From: Tulasnella sp. 424
Lineage: Eukaryota; Basidiomycota; Agaricomycetes; Cantharellales; Tulasnellaceae
Direction: 5' to 3'
Assembly (NCBI GenBank): GCA_019633425.1
Contig: WSUB01000142.1
Span: 37,214 to 101,213, forward strand
Length of the DNA: 64,000 nt
Shown: in pieces, positions 62,723 to 64,000 of the stretch
How positions within the stretch are numbered: the first letter of the stretch is position 1
Layout: each line of letters opens with the position of its first letter
Translations under genes and position numbers: made by a program
The notes under the pieces: generated by a model
Told to the model about the DNA's origin: nothing
What the model saw: only the letters and a program-made list of their open reading frames with translations
Databases searched by the model: none

Positions 62723-64000
62723 ATGACGGGAGGCACACTTTCAGCCCTCGTCCTCAAACAACTCGCCGAAGAGGTGGTCGCTCGCGCCCTGGAGTCTGAT
62801 ATTAACGGTCTTGAAGTGTAAGTACATGCAAATGACTGTGAAGGAGAAACAGCGGCCACCGTATGATCGTGCTAACGAACCTACTTCTCATTGCCAGAGC
62901 AATCGGAGATGCTCCTCAAAGTCATAATACCAAGGTGCACATTGATGCTCTTGAGCTCGTGACTTCTCACATCAACCAATACCGAAACCGCCTCGTACCC
63001 ATCTCCTGGCTACCCGACGAGATCCTACTCCACATTTTCCATCACGCGGCCAACATCGAATGGATGCTCGGCTATGCAGAGGTCACCGAGCAAGCGTATA
63101 GGGTTCCCAATGAGTCGGATGTCCGTTCTGTTTATCGGGATCTCTTCAGACTCCAGTTGGTGTGCCACGGGTGGGGCAACCTCATCGATTCGGATACCCG
63201 TCTTTGGACAGTCATCTCCCCTGGCATGGTCGGAGCTCCCCTAGAAAAGGCGATATCTAACTCAGCACGCTCAAAGCTCGTCGTATTGGGACCGAGGAAC
63301 TTTGACGATGAATACCACGAAGTCTTCCTCCGCCAGCTTGCGTCCTTTTCTGATCGCTTCGGCTCCCTAGTCCTTACGAAACGGCGGAAACAGCAAGGTC
63401 CTTTCCAAATCTGGCGGAAACAGTTACCAAACCTCGCCAAGCTTTGGCTTGTCAAGTTCGAGGATGACATGCCTTTGGATCAGGAAGAATACTTCTCAGG
63501 ACAACCACCGCCACTCCGTTTCCTCTATGCTGCTTCCTCCCCTCTTCCCCCTTATCCACCACTTTACGAATCACTCGAATATCTCTCAGTCTCAGGAGCG
63601 AACAATATCGGTAGCAACCTCCTAACCGACGCCCTCCCCAACACTCGCCGTCTCCGGAATCTTCGCCTCACAATCAATGCTGGCCGGAACTCGCCCTTGG
63701 GCAACGACATGCAAACAGAAGGATGTCCTCAAATCATAGAACTTCTCCGGCTTGAAGATGTTTGCCTCCACCATTGCGCACTTTCGTGGACCATCACCCT
63801 CCTTGAACGCCTAAAGATGCCCAACCTCAGAACCCTTCGAGTGTTGAGCCATGACGTTTGGTCAGAGCCATTGACTGAGGTTTTGTCTCCATTTTTCCAT
63901 GAAGCTCTCCACAAGACTGTAAGACCAATTGCACTGGATCTGAAGGATGAAACCTTCGAGTTCAGAACAGAGGCCAAAACTATTTTCTTATCCCGCCCCT
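62723..64000 (+). CDS. F-box protein, family C gene 2, cut by window end
   Basis: Exon 1 is 62723-62817 (MTGGTLSALVLKQLAEEVVA plus eleven residues, donor GTAAGT). The intron is 62818-62897 (80 nt). Exon 2 runs open from 62898 to the window edge without a stop. It is a tandem copy of gene C1: PISWLPDEILLHIFHHAANIEW is kept, then QLVCHGWGNLIDSDTRLWTVI, LPNLAKLWLVKF and LEYLSVSGANNIG. Differences include NFDDEY for DFDDKY and RLEDVCLHHCALSW for RLEVLGFRLCAPSF. The last visible residues (AKTIFLSRP) correspond to about 60 residues before the end of C1. The promoter segment is also duplicated. Confidence 0.85.

Overview
The window is nuclear DNA of a filamentous basidiomycete, most likely an Agaricomycete. 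Coding genes are split by many 50-75 nt introns. There are large tandem arrays of F-box genes of the mushroom-forming-fungus type, fungal housekeeping genes (Prp16, UBR1), and long gene-poor stretches filled with decayed repeats. I cannot fix the genus from sequence alone.

Layout. 1-2710 (-): the 5' part of the spliceosomal DEAH helicase Prp16, running off the left edge. 2962-4094 (+): a membrane-anchored SAM-dependent methyltransferase, divergent from Prp16. 4107-~16500: a tandem array of three ~4.4-4.6 kb units, each holding one F-box gene on the minus strand plus a long non-coding spacer; units 1 and 2 contain a foldback element that unit 3 lacks. ~15700-25100: a gene-less repeat arm. 29404-30722 (+): a FYVE zinc-finger gene. 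32652-43058 (+): a second array of five ~2.1 kb F-box genes, three intact and two pseudogenes, one with a short retroposon-like insertion in its promoter. ~44400-52830: a second gene-less arm that is a collinear inverted copy of the first. 53352-54451 (-): a microbial-type PARG-like protein. 54640-60394 (-): a UBR1-type N-recognin E3 ligase. 60535-61975 and 62723-64000 (+): two tandem F-box genes of a third family, the last cut by the window edge.

Re-joining exons by hand shows that all three F-box families share one gene architecture: a short first exon ending in phase 2, a single 58-81 nt intron, and one large second exon carrying the F-box and a leucine-rich C-terminal part. None of the F-box open frames begins at its true start unless this exon is added. 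The ten F-box loci (eight with an open or nearly open frame, two pseudogenes) and UBR1 make this a neighbourhood of substrate-recognition parts of the ubiquitin system. F-box proteins would act through SCF (Skp1-cullin) ligases; UBR1 acts alone as a RING ligase. No evidence in the sequence links them in one pathway.

The most unusual structural feature is the pair of ~8.4-9.4 kb inverted arms that enclose the FYVE gene and the whole second F-box array (about 19 kb). Seven anchor pairs stay collinear along the full arm length.
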